Positions 43,844 through 51,672 of a stretch of 64,000 nucleotides of DNA are shown piece by piece. Source of the stretch: Leuconostoc suionicum. GTDB taxonomy: Bacteria > Bacillota > Bacilli > Lactobacillales > Lactobacillaceae. Below the pieces are notes generated by a model that saw nothing but the letters and a program-made list of their open reading frames with translations, made no database searches and was not told the DNA's origin. Location: positions 1,568,501-1,632,500 of the forward strand of contig NZ_CP015247.1 of NCBI RefSeq assembly GCF_001891125.1, read 5' to 3'. Position 1 is the first letter of the stretch, and every line of letters begins with the position of its first letter. Both the position numbers and the translations under genes were made by a program.

Positions 43844-44331
43844 TAAATATCCCCCTCAAATGGATTGATGTTAATAGTGATGTCACCGTTATTACCAGAT
43901 AGCAGCTCTGCTTTCTTTTGTGCAATATCAGCTTCAGCGCTCAACTTGCGTATCTGCTGTTCAATAAGCTTGTCGTTGTTCGGATAACGTTTAAGTATCT
44001 CTTTCAAAGCGCTAATTCTTGTCTTTAAATCTGCTTCTTTCTCGACTTTCTCAACGCTCACAGGAGTTGCCACAACGACCGTTTCTTTCTCTTCACCTCT
44101 AGCTATACTAGTAAGCAGTTCAACGGCTTCTGTGTAGCTCATAACACGGTTTGACGCTATATTGGCCATGCACTTTTCTATGTATTGCTTTAAAGTAGTA
44201 TTTTGTAGTAATTTCGGGGCATTTGTATTAGCATATTTTTTGCTATAACCAGCTTCAATTGCTGATTGAGTAGCGTTTCCAGTCTTGATATACTCATCAG
44301 CAAACTTCTTCTGCTTTGGCGTTAATTTCAT
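43843..44331 (-). CDS. terS: Terminase small subunit (Terminase_2)
   Basis: 162 aa. LTPKQKKFADEYIKTGNATQSAIEAGYSKKYANTNAPKLLQN is the Terminase_2 HTH region, followed by the oligomerisation helices. It recognises the packaging site, probably in the structured region upstream (47.8-48.3 kb). Confidence 0.92.
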   Translation of the reverse strand: MKLTPKQKKFADEYIKTGNATQSAIEAGYSKKYANTNAPKLLQNTTLKQYIEKCMANIASNRVMSYTEAVELLTSIARGEEKETVVVATPVSVEKVEKEADLKTRISALKEILKRYPNNDKLIEQQIRKLSAEADIAQKKAELLSGNNGDITININPFEGDI

Positions 44332-44368
44332 GTCATTGTGTCACCTCCTTTCAAAACTGGTACAAAAT

Positions 44369-44390
44369 AAAAAAGCCGTCAGGCTTTTAA
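44369..44390 (-). terminator. Terminator after the 199-aa gene
   Basis: Minus strand AAAAGCC-TGAC-GGCTTTTTT. It ends transcription of the preceding gene before terS, making that gene an independent unit. Confidence 0.78.
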
Positions 44391-44395
44391 GTTAA

Positions 44396-44995
44396 TTATT
44401 CATAAAATATCTTATTTTGGTTTAGATTGTTCAAAATAATAGAGTATGTTTCAGGATGTTTTCTTGATGAATCAAGTACGAAAGATTGGTCTACAAAATC
44501 ATCTAACAAAGAGAAATCTAAGTATCCTTCCTCTACATCATTCGTAGTCACAAGGATAATCAGCTTCGAGTGGTCATTAGAAATTGCCGACTGCAGTTTT
44601 TCTAAATCTCGCTCTCCGCCTTGAGCAATCACTGACTGTATCGGGTAGTATATTGAAATATCTGAACTAATTGGGAAGAACTGGTTTTGCTCCCATTTGT
44701 CAACATCTATATTTTTATGAGCAAGTACAAAAGGTTTACTGGATGTAAAAGTTACTTTCATTTCTTTAAAATATCTACTAAATGCCCTTTGCAATAAATT
44801 TTTTGTGTGCCCTAACACTCTAGTTCTCAAATTAATTGTTGGATTATCATTGATCTGAGTTGCTGCAGCAAGAACGTCTATAACTTTATCATCGTCACAG
44901 AACCCTTTAACTAAAATAACATGTATACCGTCGTCCAGATACGATTGTTTTATCTCTCTAAATAATTTTTTATCTTCTTCTTCGAAAATTTCCAT
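44396..44995 (-). CDS. Unknown protein with its own terminator, moron-like
   Basis: 199 aa, soluble, alternating helix and strand (VILVKGFCDDDKVIDVLAAATQIND...KLIILVTTNDVEEGYLDFSLLDD). No family recognised; no membrane segment or catalytic motif stands out. It sits between the terminase and upstream accessory genes with a TATAAT at 45024-45019 and its own terminator, which is moron architecture. A defence or exclusion role is possible but unsupported. Confidence 0.65.
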   Translation of the reverse strand: MEIFEEEDKKLFREIKQSYLDDGIHVILVKGFCDDDKVIDVLAAATQINDNPTINLRTRVLGHTKNLLQRAFSRYFKEMKVTFTSSKPFVLAHKNIDVDKWEQNQFFPISSDISIYYPIQSVIAQGGERDLEKLQSAISNDHSKLIILVTTNDVEEGYLDFSLLDDFVDQSFVLDSSRKHPETYSIILNNLNQNKIFYE

Positions 44996-45100
44996 ATTAT
45001 TTTCTCCTTTTGCAGTAATTATACTACTAGAGAGACATGGGTTGGATTAGAAAATAAAAAAACACAAAATATATTCTTGTAATTCAACGGTGTCATTTAA

Positions 45101-45610
45101 TCACTTTTTAACTTCTAGAGTCTTCCCACAATTTAAGCAAACCAATGTGTTTTTCTTTCCTTTTTTGCCAGCAAATCCAGCCGCACCACCTGCAATGAAG
45201 CCCAATCCACCAGTCATCAACCCCAATCCGACGGATCCAGCTACTGACTTGCCAAATGAATACTTTTTAGAATTGTCACCGGCTAGTTGAAAATCGTGCC
45301 CTCCACAATTCTTACAAGTTATTTGTTTTTGTTCTTGAAGTTTAGACTCACGCTCTTTTTGTTTCGCTTCTCGTTCGTTTTGATTTTTTTCTTTCATTTC
45401 AGACAGCGCCTCATTTAAATCTACATCAGACTTTATGTCTAGACGTTCACGTTTTAATGTATCAAGGGCATACTTATTTGCTTCAGGGTTTTTGAATGCC
45501 CATTTACCAGATTCCCAAATTGACATTGCATTATATTCGTCCCAGTCAAAGTGCAAACGCTCTTCTACGTCCATATTACGATATTCAATTGATGGTATCT
45601 TCTTTTCCAT
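45101..45610 (-). CDS. Zinc-ribbon protein split by a glycine-rich segment
   Basis: 169 aa. CKNCGG (about 118-123) and CLNCGK (about 158-163) would form a four-Cys zinc ribbon. Between them lies SFGKSVAGSVGLGLMTGGLGFIAGGAAGFAGKKGKK, a Gly/Ala-rich hydrophobic stretch long enough to insert in or wrap on the membrane. The N-terminus is helical and charged. No specific family recognised; possibly a membrane-associated lysogen protein. Confidence 0.7.
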   Translation of the reverse strand: MEKKIPSIEYRNMDVEERLHFDWDEYNAMSIWESGKWAFKNPEANKYALDTLKRERLDIKSDVDLNEALSEMKEKNQNEREAKQKERESKLQEQKQITCKNCGGHDFQLAGDNSKKYSFGKSVAGSVGLGLMTGGLGFIAGGAAGFAGKKGKKNTLVCLNCGKTLEVKK

Positions 45611-45703
45611 TTATTTTCTCCTAAATTTAAATACAGTTTAATTTTAGCAGAATATTAAAAAATTGTACTTATTAAAAAAACAGCATAATTTCACATATCA
45701 TCA

Positions 45704-46930
45704 TTATTCAACCTCATAAGTAGCCAACAACCTTTCTTTACCAAATTCAAGCAACTGCAAATGCTTACGTCCCATAGTATAACCGTTAGCTTTTTCGTAT
45801 GGATCATTAGGTTTTGCTGTCCCAAATTGCCACATCATGACACCGTCAACATCGGTTTTCTTTTCTGTGTGAAAATGTCCGCTTGCAACCATACGATACT
45901 TTGAATGTGCCCAAATGTCAGGATATTCATTAGCAAACAACATCGGCAAACGTTTCAAAGCTAAATTACCGTGAGCCACCATGATACCGACTTTATCAAA
46001 ACTAAATGCTAGCCTTTCCGTGTTCAACTCATTATCAAACTCAACCTGTGGATATTTTTTAGACATCCCCCAAATAAATAGATATTGACTATCAGTATCA
46101 TGATTACCAGACACAGCCTTAACCTCAACTGTGGGTGAATACTGTAAGCTCATTTCAATGATTGTACCGATGAATAATTCAGCTTCATTCAATGCTTTAA
46201 TCGTCTTCACGTGATCTAATTGTGTGTTGCTGGCTGTCTGTGTTTTAGTAATGAAATCACTATGTAGCACATCACCGCCAACAATTATTTCCACACGCTT
46301 ATAACCCTTTTTCAGAATGTTCCCAATCTGATTAATATGACTTTTTAACATATTCAATTTAGTGATACCAAAGTGTAAATCAAACAGGCTAATCACCAAA
46401 GACGTCTCACCTTGCTGGATATTTTTCACTTCAATAGGTTTAACATTACGATTCAACGCCTCAATTAAATCATCAACATTGAATTTAACCACGCGCGGTT
46501 TAACAGTAATCTTTGATTGATACAAATCAACTGGATCACTATCCTTACTACCCATTTGCCAAAAATTGTTTTTTAGTGAAATGATGTCCCACTTAGTTGA
46601 ATCAAAACCGTGCGCACGTAACACAAAATCAGGATTTTTTGCCTGTTCACTAGTCATTTGAATGCCTGTGATAGATGTTTGAGAACCATCTTGATTGATG
46701 ACGATTTCAGTACCACGTTTTACATCTTTCACTTTGCTCGTATTCTTTTTCGATTTGTCATATCTACTGCTAGTATGTCCTGTTGATAGGTATCGTGAAA
46801 CAGTCCGTCTACTTAAATTGACACCAAATTCATCAAACAACTTTTGAGCTATTTTGCTAGATGACAACCCTTGCTTACCTAACTCTGTAACCCTATTTTT
46901 ATGTTCATCAGTCCATTTGATACTGGCCAT
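45704..46930 (-). CDS. Phage HTH-metallophosphoesterase
   Basis: 408 aa. An N-terminal helix-turn-helix (GLSSSKIAQKLFDEFGVNLSRRTVSRYLS) is fused to a calcineurin-like phosphoesterase with FDLHFG, IVGGDVLHSD, SGNHDTDS, VAHGN and SGHFHTE, all metal ligands present. ATG at 46930 overlaps the upstream stop (TGATG) and has AGGAAG at good distance. Common in lactic phages next to packaging genes; substrate unknown. Confidence 0.87.
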   Translation of the reverse strand: MASIKWTDEHKNRVTELGKQGLSSSKIAQKLFDEFGVNLSRRTVSRYLSTGHTSSRYDKSKKNTSKVKDVKRGTEIVINQDGSQTSITGIQMTSEQAKNPDFVLRAHGFDSTKWDIISLKNNFWQMGSKDSDPVDLYQSKITVKPRVVKFNVDDLIEALNRNVKPIEVKNIQQGETSLVISLFDLHFGITKLNMLKSHINQIGNILKKGYKRVEIIVGGDVLHSDFITKTQTASNTQLDHVKTIKALNEAELFIGTIIEMSLQYSPTVEVKAVSGNHDTDSQYLFIWGMSKKYPQVEFDNELNTERLAFSFDKVGIMVAHGNLALKRLPMLFANEYPDIWAHSKYRMVASGHFHTEKKTDVDGVMMWQFGTAKPNDPYEKANGYTMGRKHLQLLEFGKERLLATYEVE

Positions 46931-47100
46931 CACTGCCACTTCCTATCTTCGTAAAAAGCATCTTTGCGCTTGTCTGTATTCGACTTGCGTTTAGATGCCT
47001 TCTTGTGTTTCTTATTATATTTTTGTTGCCTGTCTAACCTGCGGTAGATGTTTAATTCATCATTACTGGCGACAAGTCCATACTCGTCATCTATTTTCAT
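46930..47100 (-). CDS. Small basic phage protein
   Basis: 56 aa, highly charged (RRLDRQQKYNKKHKKASKRKSNTDKRKDAFY). ATG at 47100 has GGAG upstream. Translationally coupled to the phosphoesterase gene. A nucleic-acid-binding role is plausible from composition. Confidence 0.65.
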   Translation of the reverse strand: MKIDDEYGLVASNDELNIYRRLDRQQKYNKKHKKASKRKSNTDKRKDAFYEDRKWQ

Positions 47101-47116
47101 AGTTTTCTCCAAACAA

Positions 47117-47157
47117 AAAGTCCAACCTGCGTATCTGTTTTAGATTCGCAAATTGGA
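47117..47157 (-). terminator. Terminator after the 213-aa membrane protein gene
   Basis: GTCCAA...TTGGAC outer stem with an inner GCG-ATCT/AGAT-CGC helix and TTTTT on the minus strand. It separates the membrane-protein gene from the coupled pair downstream. Confidence 0.78.
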
Positions 47158-47201
47158 CCGTGTATTTTTATGTATACAATCAATGCAAGCGACTGTTATT
47201 A

Positions 47202-47843
47202 CTACATTTTATTTATAAAATAAACAACTAGAGCCAGAATAATAAATAGTACCGCAGCTATAATTATAAGTTTTATCGTTAATGGCATCTTTATTCCTCT
47301 CTTTGTTCTTTTAACTTCTATCTTATATATTTTATAAGCTTCTTTATACTTAGGTAATTCCTTTTGAAAGTCATTTATTTTAGACTGAATTAAAATAAAT
47401 GCGCCCATATTTTCTCCTGTAAAATCTTTTTTCAAAGAATCAACTACTTCAGCAAAATAAACCATGAGTATATAGGTATCATCTGTTTCGTCTTCTTGAT
47501 AAATATGTTGAAGCATGGATGTCAAAATAACAGTTGTTTTACCAGATGCAACAGCAATAGTTCTTGTAATCAAACCTTGTGCTTTAGATTGAGTAAAATT
47601 TTTACCCATAGTATTAAATATTGTCAACCATTCATTTTGAATGTTTTTCAAATCTTCACCAGAATTTTGTCTATAAAATTGTTCTATTTGCAGTACTTGC
47701 GCATTTCTTTTTTGAAATTTATCTCTCAACCAATCAGGTGACTTAGTCAAGTAAGCAATCAAAACTAATACTATTATAGACAACAATACATTGGTAGCTG
47801 ATAAATTTTCAGCTAACCATTTAACAATTTTCCACTCTTCCAT
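47202..47843 (-). CDS. Prophage membrane protein of unknown function
   Basis: 213 aa. A membrane segment near the N-terminus (TNVLLSIIVLVLIAYLT) and one at the C-terminus (IKLIIIAAVLFIILALVVYF) flank a helical soluble domain of about 150 aa. ATG at 47843 has AGGAG 6 nt upstream. It has its own terminator and lies beside the non-coding structured region; moron-like. Membrane-tethered topology would suit superinfection exclusion, but nothing proves it. Confidence 0.68.
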   Translation of the reverse strand: MEEWKIVKWLAENLSATNVLLSIIVLVLIAYLTKSPDWLRDKFQKRNAQVLQIEQFYRQNSGEDLKNIQNEWLTIFNTMGKNFTQSKAQGLITRTIAVASGKTTVILTSMLQHIYQEDETDDTYILMVYFAEVVDSLKKDFTGENMGAFILIQSKINDFQKELPKYKEAYKIYKIEVKRTKRGIKMPLTIKLIIIAAVLFIILALVVYFINKM

Positions 47844-47905
47844 CACCGTCTCCTAAGTTTTTAAAACTATAGAAGATTATACCAATATTTTAAATAACCG
47901 GTAAA

Positions 47906-47968
47906 GTGAATGGTTGGATTCGAACCAACTTTTTCACCCGAGCCAAAACGGATCTGTGTTACATTCAC
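47906..47968 (-). other. tRNA-like fold A without D-arm
   Basis: Acceptor GTGAATG (47968-47962) pairs with CATTCAC (47912-47906); a perfect T-arm GTTGG-TTCGAAT-CCAAC; anticodon-like stem ATCCG/CGGGT with the 8-nt loop TTTTGGCT. Only about 8 nt separate acceptor and anticodon stems, so no D-arm can form. 63 nt in all. It may be a degenerate phage tRNA, a tRNA mimic or a processing signal. Confidence 0.5.
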
Positions 47969-48066
47969 CCACAGAAATCACCTAACTAGTATAAAGTCGC
48001 ACTATGGAAGTCACTTTAAAGACTTTGGCGACTATGGTGAAAACTGTTATCTCCTAAAAGGAGTAT

Positions 48067-48156
48067 TGACAGGGTAAGGATTTGCACCTTACAAACGATA
48101 TTTCTAACCCAGTTGCTCATGTAAGGTACTGGAGCGGTCTGTTCCGCGACCTGTCA
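48067..48156 (-). other. tRNA-like fold B
   Basis: Acceptor TGACAGG (48156-48150) pairs with CCTGTCA (48073-48067); D-like stem GCGG/CCGC; stem CCAGT/ACTGG with an oversized loop; T-arm GTAAGG-TGCAAAT-CCTTAC. 90 nt. The loop segment ACCTTAC can also pair with the T-stem strand GTAAGGT, so two folds compete. Not a normal tRNA. Confidence 0.45.
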
Positions 48157-48321
48157 TAATGATAGATATTTCAACCTATCTATTTTACATTACCACTAAT
48201 CCTTTTTCCGAAGTGTGTGCAACGTTGCTTTTAATGGATTAGCAATAACCCTGTTTCAAATTATCTGATATTAACAATATAACCCTATATTTATGCATAA
48301 AACTGCATAAAAACCGCAGTG

Positions 48322-48714
48322 TTATAGGACTGCACCTAATATGTGTTTGACTTCTGTACGCCAAGCGATTGCTGTTCTTTCTGATATGTGAAACTGCTGT
48401 GCTACCTTAACCCACGTGACAGACTTGCTTGCATAATAATACGCAACTACTTTCTGCTTGTCTGGCTCAAACGTGGCTATCCAGCGCTCAACGTCTTCCT
48501 TTTGCTTTTTGAGACTGTTAAGGTATCTATCCTGCTCAATACGTATCACCATGTCATCAACTGGACGTGTGTGTTTATTCTGTGCTCGACCACCTCCAAT
48601 ATTCTCATCAACTTCTTGACTGTCATACCGTATCGTTTCTATACGCTGTTTAATTCTTAATTCGAGACGACCAGAGAAGTAGTCTCTCAAAATGCTATCA
48701 ACTCTATCCGCCAT
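48322..48714 (-). CDS. RinA/DUF722-type late transcription activator
   Basis: 130 aa. The C-terminal HTH VTWVKVAQQFHISERTAIAWRTEVKHILG and the middle KQKEDVERWIATFEPDKQKVVAYYY match the RinA/DUF722 family. ATG at 48714 has AAAGGGTG upstream. Such proteins switch on the packaging and structural operon that starts downstream. Confidence 0.8.
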   Translation of the reverse strand: MADRVDSILRDYFSGRLELRIKQRIETIRYDSQEVDENIGGGRAQNKHTRPVDDMVIRIEQDRYLNSLKKQKEDVERWIATFEPDKQKVVAYYYASKSVTWVKVAQQFHISERTAIAWRTEVKHILGAVL

Positions 48715-48724
48715 GTCACCCTTT

Positions 48725-48910
48725 CTACTCCACTGGTACTGCCCTTCCAAATTTAAACAGCTTCAACTGTTGTTTCGTCTCTTTACTCAATTTATTCATG
48801 ACTGCTTGTGCGTCAATCAAATTACCGTGCGTCTTACCCGATGTCTCCCACTCGTCATTATCTGTCTTGCGATAACCCACGATGTACACTTCTATGTCTA
48901 TGATTTTCAT
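48725..48910 (-). CDS. Small phage protein of unknown function
   Basis: 61 aa (MKIIDIEVYIVGYRKTDNDEWETSG...). SD AGGGGG precedes the ATG. It sits 10 bp before the RinA-like gene in the early-late boundary. No family recognised. Confidence 0.6.
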   Translation of the reverse strand: MKIIDIEVYIVGYRKTDNDEWETSGKTHGNLIDAQAVMNKLSKETKQQLKLFKFGRAVPVE

Positions 48911-48962
48911 GAATCCCCCTTCTAAATGTTATAATGTTAAAAAAACGATCGGATAACTAAGC

Positions 48963-49130
48963 ATGACATTGCTATTACTTCACGCTTTAATCTATTTGAT
49001 GATTATTCTACTGCTGATTACTCTTCTGATTGGCTTTTTAATACATAGTCATGGCACGAAAGTGATTTCTATTTTTGGTATAACGGTGCAAGTGTTGATA
49101 TTTGTCTTTATAAATCATTATTTGAGTTGA
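48963..49130 (+). CDS. Small two-helix membrane peptide on the opposite strand
   Basis: 55 aa. Two hydrophobic stretches (LLLLHALIYLMIILLLITLL and VISIFGITVQVLIFVFINHY) joined by IHSHGT. It is transcribed against all its neighbours from an extended -10 TGTTATAAT (48927-48935). The SD is poor. A membrane-active toxin-like or lysogen-expressed peptide is possible; it could also be a chance ORF. Confidence 0.45.
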   Translation: MTLLLLHALIYLMIILLLITLLIGFLIHSHGTKVISIFGITVQVLIFVFINHYLS

Positions 49131-49150
49131 GCCACACCTTGCTCATCTAA

Positions 49151-49573
49151 CTATTCGTCAACTACCTTGATTGTTTCTGGGTGTAACCATGCTTGCATAA
49201 ATGGCACAGTATACTTTTTCATGATTTCATCAGTACTTTCGCTATTTTTTGCAAATGATCCAGCCATTGTTTGATAACCGTTTGTTAGACCACGAATGTC
49301 ACTAGTCCCAAGCATGGTTTGCATTTCACGTTTACTGTTAGAATCAAAGATTGCAAACGAATCAAATAGCTGTTCGTCTGGATATTTCTTTGCACTGTCA
49401 AAATATTTTTTTCCTTCAGCTGGCATCTCAACAGTTGGCGCATATTCTTGTTTTAGGTCCTCAAAAATATCACTTAAATCGGATATTAATACTTCTGCAT
49501 CACTAGCTTCATCAGGTATCTGAAAAGGTAATGAACTATCTACTATTTGGTTCCACGCTTCATCAAACGTCAT
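49151..49573 (-). CDS. DUF1642-like phage protein, copy 1
   Basis: 140 aa. Begins MTFDEAWNQ and ends AWLHPETIKVVDE, the same ends as the protein at 51672-52010; the middle parts differ. ATG at 49573 has GGAGGG upstream. Early phage genes of this kind are common in lactic phages; function unknown. Confidence 0.7.
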   Translation of the reverse strand: MTFDEAWNQIVDSSLPFQIPDEASDAEVLISDLSDIFEDLKQEYAPTVEMPAEGKKYFDSAKKYPDEQLFDSFAIFDSNSKREMQTMLGTSDIRGLTNGYQTMAGSFAKNSESTDEIMKKYTVPFMQAWLHPETIKVVDE

Positions 49574-49632
49574 TTTCGCCCTCCAAAAACTTCCGTAAAT
49601 CATCTGTGGATTTCTTGTGCCATTCGTTCATG

Positions 49633-49800
49633 TTAATCACCCTTCCTCATAAATACATAAAAAACAGCTGCATCAAGACCAAATATAATTACGTATGTCA
49701 CTGCTAATTCAAAATTGATAACCATGAACAATCCAGCGATAACGCTAATTAGCATTAGCAAGATAGATATTGTTAGTCCTGTGATTTGTAGTTTTCTCAT
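49633..49800 (-). CDS. Small membrane protein
   Basis: 55 aa, two membrane segments (LTISILLMLISVIAGLFMVI and ELAVTYVIIFGLDAAVFYVF). The start ATGA overlaps the stop of the HTH gene, which supports translation. Function unknown. Confidence 0.65.
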   Translation of the reverse strand: MRKLQITGLTISILLMLISVIAGLFMVINFELAVTYVIIFGLDAAVFYVFMRKGD

Positions 49801-50237
49801 AAAATTACCTTACCTTTATTAATTTCATAACCCATTTCTTTGGCATAACCATATATCGATGATTCGTTACAGCCAGATTGTTTAGCGATTTCATGAACGT
49901 CTGTAACGCCAGCTTTCGTCAACTGTTTAAACTTCACTACTCGTTTTTGCTTGGCTTCTGACGGCGTTTCTTCTGGCGCTTCCACGAGCCCTTTTTCAAT
50001 TAACTTTCTGCGCTTGACATATATTTGAACAGTGGTTTTACCAATCGCGTTCGAAATTGCCCTGAATTCTTTACCTTCATCAAGCATAGAAATTAATGTT
50101 TCCGTTTGTTTATCGCTCCAATGGCTTGAATTTTCACCGCCTGGTTCTATTTTTAATTTTGACTGCATCCACTCGGCAGCCATGTCAAATCCGAATTTTC
50201 TTTCCTTGTCACAAAATTCAGCTGCATAGTTCGTCAT
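49797..50237 (-). CDS. Phage DNA-binding protein with two HTH-like regions
   Basis: 146 aa. WSDKQTETLISMLDEGKEFRAISNAIGKTTVQIYVKRRKLIEKG looks like a Myb/HTH motif, and TKAGVTDVHEIAKQSGCNESSIYGYAKEMGY is a second HTH. Probably a regulator of early or middle genes. Overlaps the small membrane gene by 4 bp. Confidence 0.75.
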   Translation of the reverse strand: MTNYAAEFCDKERKFGFDMAAEWMQSKLKIEPGGENSSHWSDKQTETLISMLDEGKEFRAISNAIGKTTVQIYVKRRKLIEKGLVEAPEETPSEAKQKRVVKFKQLTKAGVTDVHEIAKQSGCNESSIYGYAKEMGYEINKGKVIL

Positions 50238-50239
50238 TA

Positions 50240-50638
50240 TTATTTCTCCAGTTCGTATATCTCCAATCGCGGGTTATCTTTGTCGATATAAAAATCATGA
50301 TCATATCCGTTGATGTGTTTGATATTGTCGTTCCCTAAAAACGTCACCCCTCGCACGTTTGCTTTTTGCATGCCGTCGAATATGAACTTCTTTATGAAAT
50401 CCCAATTATCTGGGTCAATTCGTCCGTCTGCTAAATACCAGTCAAATTTCAATTTACAAGGCCAATTAAATATAATGCCATTAACCATGGCTTGTTCAAC
50501 TATTCTTTTAGCATATAACGTCCCCTTCTTTTTCAATCCGGAACCCGCATATCTATTCGTTCTTTCTGCATTTATATACTTATTCAAAGTTTTATCTCGG
50601 TACTGCTCAATATTGAAATAAATTTTATTGTTATTCAT
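50240..50638 (-). CDS. RusA-family Holliday junction resolvase
   Basis: 132 aa. ADGRIDPDNWDFIKKFIFDGMQKANV and FLGNDNIKHINGYDHDF carry the acidic residues of RusA enzymes (DxDN and the later Asp). It would resolve recombination or replication intermediates. Overlaps the upstream gene by 8 bp. Confidence 0.85.
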   Translation of the reverse strand: MNNNKIYFNIEQYRDKTLNKYINAERTNRYAGSGLKKKGTLYAKRIVEQAMVNGIIFNWPCKLKFDWYLADGRIDPDNWDFIKKFIFDGMQKANVRGVTFLGNDNIKHINGYDHDFYIDKDNPRLEIYELEK

Positions 50639-50852
50639 CTTCTAACTCGACCATTTCTAACCTCCCTTTGGTTTTGTATTTTTTGTCAGATACAAATCTA
50701 TTGACATAAGACGGACGTGTCATGAACATTAAATGGTCAAATTTTTTACCCGTCTTTCTAGCAATTTCTCTAGGTGTTCCCTCTGCAATAAATTCATCAC
50801 CTTTGAACAATGCCCAAATTCTTTCTGCTTTTGGCTTTATCTTTGTTACCAT
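50631..50852 (-). CDS. Small phage protein upstream of rusA
   Basis: 73 aa (KAERIWALFKGDEFIAEGTPREIARKTGKKFDHLMFMTRPSYVNRF). The pattern FKGDxFIAEGTPREIA..TG recalls small lactic phage proteins next to RusA; function unknown. Overlaps rusA start. Confidence 0.65.
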   Translation of the reverse strand: MVTKIKPKAERIWALFKGDEFIAEGTPREIARKTGKKFDHLMFMTRPSYVNRFVSDKKYKTKGRLEMVELEDE

Positions 50853-50936
50853 AGTCCTTCCTTTTCATTTGCTTTCACGTCCACAGAAACCGTCCTATTT
50901 GACGTTTTAAATGTTGTTTAGTATTTGTACATAAAC

Positions 50937-50959
50937 AGCGTTTAACGCCTTAAAACGCT
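50937..50959. repeat. Inverted repeat between HNH and RusA genes
   Basis: AGCGTTT-9-AAACGCT, perfect 7-bp arms in the gap before the 73-aa gene. Possible operator or weak terminator of the upstream message. Confidence 0.4.
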
Positions 50960-50968
50960 TGTTATTGT

Positions 50969-51672
50969 CTATCTGGTATTTAATCTATGAACCTCTGCTA
51001 TGCGCTCATCTATCTTGATGCCTGTCAGGTGGTATTTCTGTAAGAATGTCTCAATTCCTAAGGAGTGCGCCTCCTGATGGTGGATACGACATAATTGCAC
51101 GGCTCTGAGTTTCAAATGGTTAGTCTTGCGCCTGTCTACACCTTGACCAATCGTGTCTAAATGGTGCAGGTCACTAGGTCTCTTGCCACATATCACGCAA
51201 CACTTGTTCATCAGACACTGATATTCCCAATGCGCTATTTCCTGTGGTTCTAATTCATTCAACGGCTTCACACTCAAACCGATATTATGCAAAACTGCAT
51301 AATCTAATAACATGTTGATAAACTCGTTTGTATCTGACTTATTGCCCTTGACTGCGCTCAGACTAAATTCGCCAAAGTCTAAACCGTGGTAATACTCGTA
51401 CGTGCCGTAAAAGTGTCTTCTTGTGCTTTCTACGGTCTCTAACCATGCTCCACCTACTTTTGTGACAACCAAATGTCTTTGAGCAATGCAAACGCAAATC
51501 TACGCTGTTTTGGTGTCGGCTCATTATCATCACTAGCTATCACTGACAGAACTTGTTGCTGATTAGTTGTGTGATACTTCTGCAATGTGCGCAAATCTTC
51601 ATCGCTCATTCGCAATGTGACTAACCCTTTGTTTGGATCTAGCTTATTCACTTGTCCAAATAATTCAGTCAC
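50969..51672 (-). pseudogene. HNHc_6-type nuclease gene split by a frameshift
   Basis: The N-terminal piece (72 aa, GTG start at 51672, stop at 51454) ends PTPKQRRFAFALLKDIWLSQK. The remainder continues in the -1 frame to 50969 with GGAWLETVESTRRHFYGTYEYYHGL and the zinc/HNH region CCVICGKRPSDLHHLD...LCRIHHQEAH. Together they resemble a single putative HNHc nuclease of about 235 aa. Either one base is missing or a -1 recoding joins them; the C-part also has a possible ATG at 51472. Confidence 0.65.

Larger units (their letters stand above)
47844..48321. other. Structured non-coding region; candidate packaging site with tRNA-like folds
   Basis: 478 bp without a gene. Holds two tRNA-like folds (separate entries), a third inverted-repeat unit at 47978-48040 (TCACC/GGTGA outer, AGTCGC/GCGACT and AAGTC/GACTT inner), a dyad TAATCC...GGATTA (48197-48241) enclosing the palindrome GCAACGTTGC (48219-48228), and short GCATAAAA repeats near 48293-48312. 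Position between the RinA-type activator and the packaging cluster is where cos or pac sites usually lie. Confidence 0.6.

Noticed and set aside
49563-49631. 22-codon minus-strand ORF MNEWHKKSTDDLRKFLEGEN..
   Set aside because: Good SD, but too short to support; overlaps the next gene start and may be only a leader peptide.
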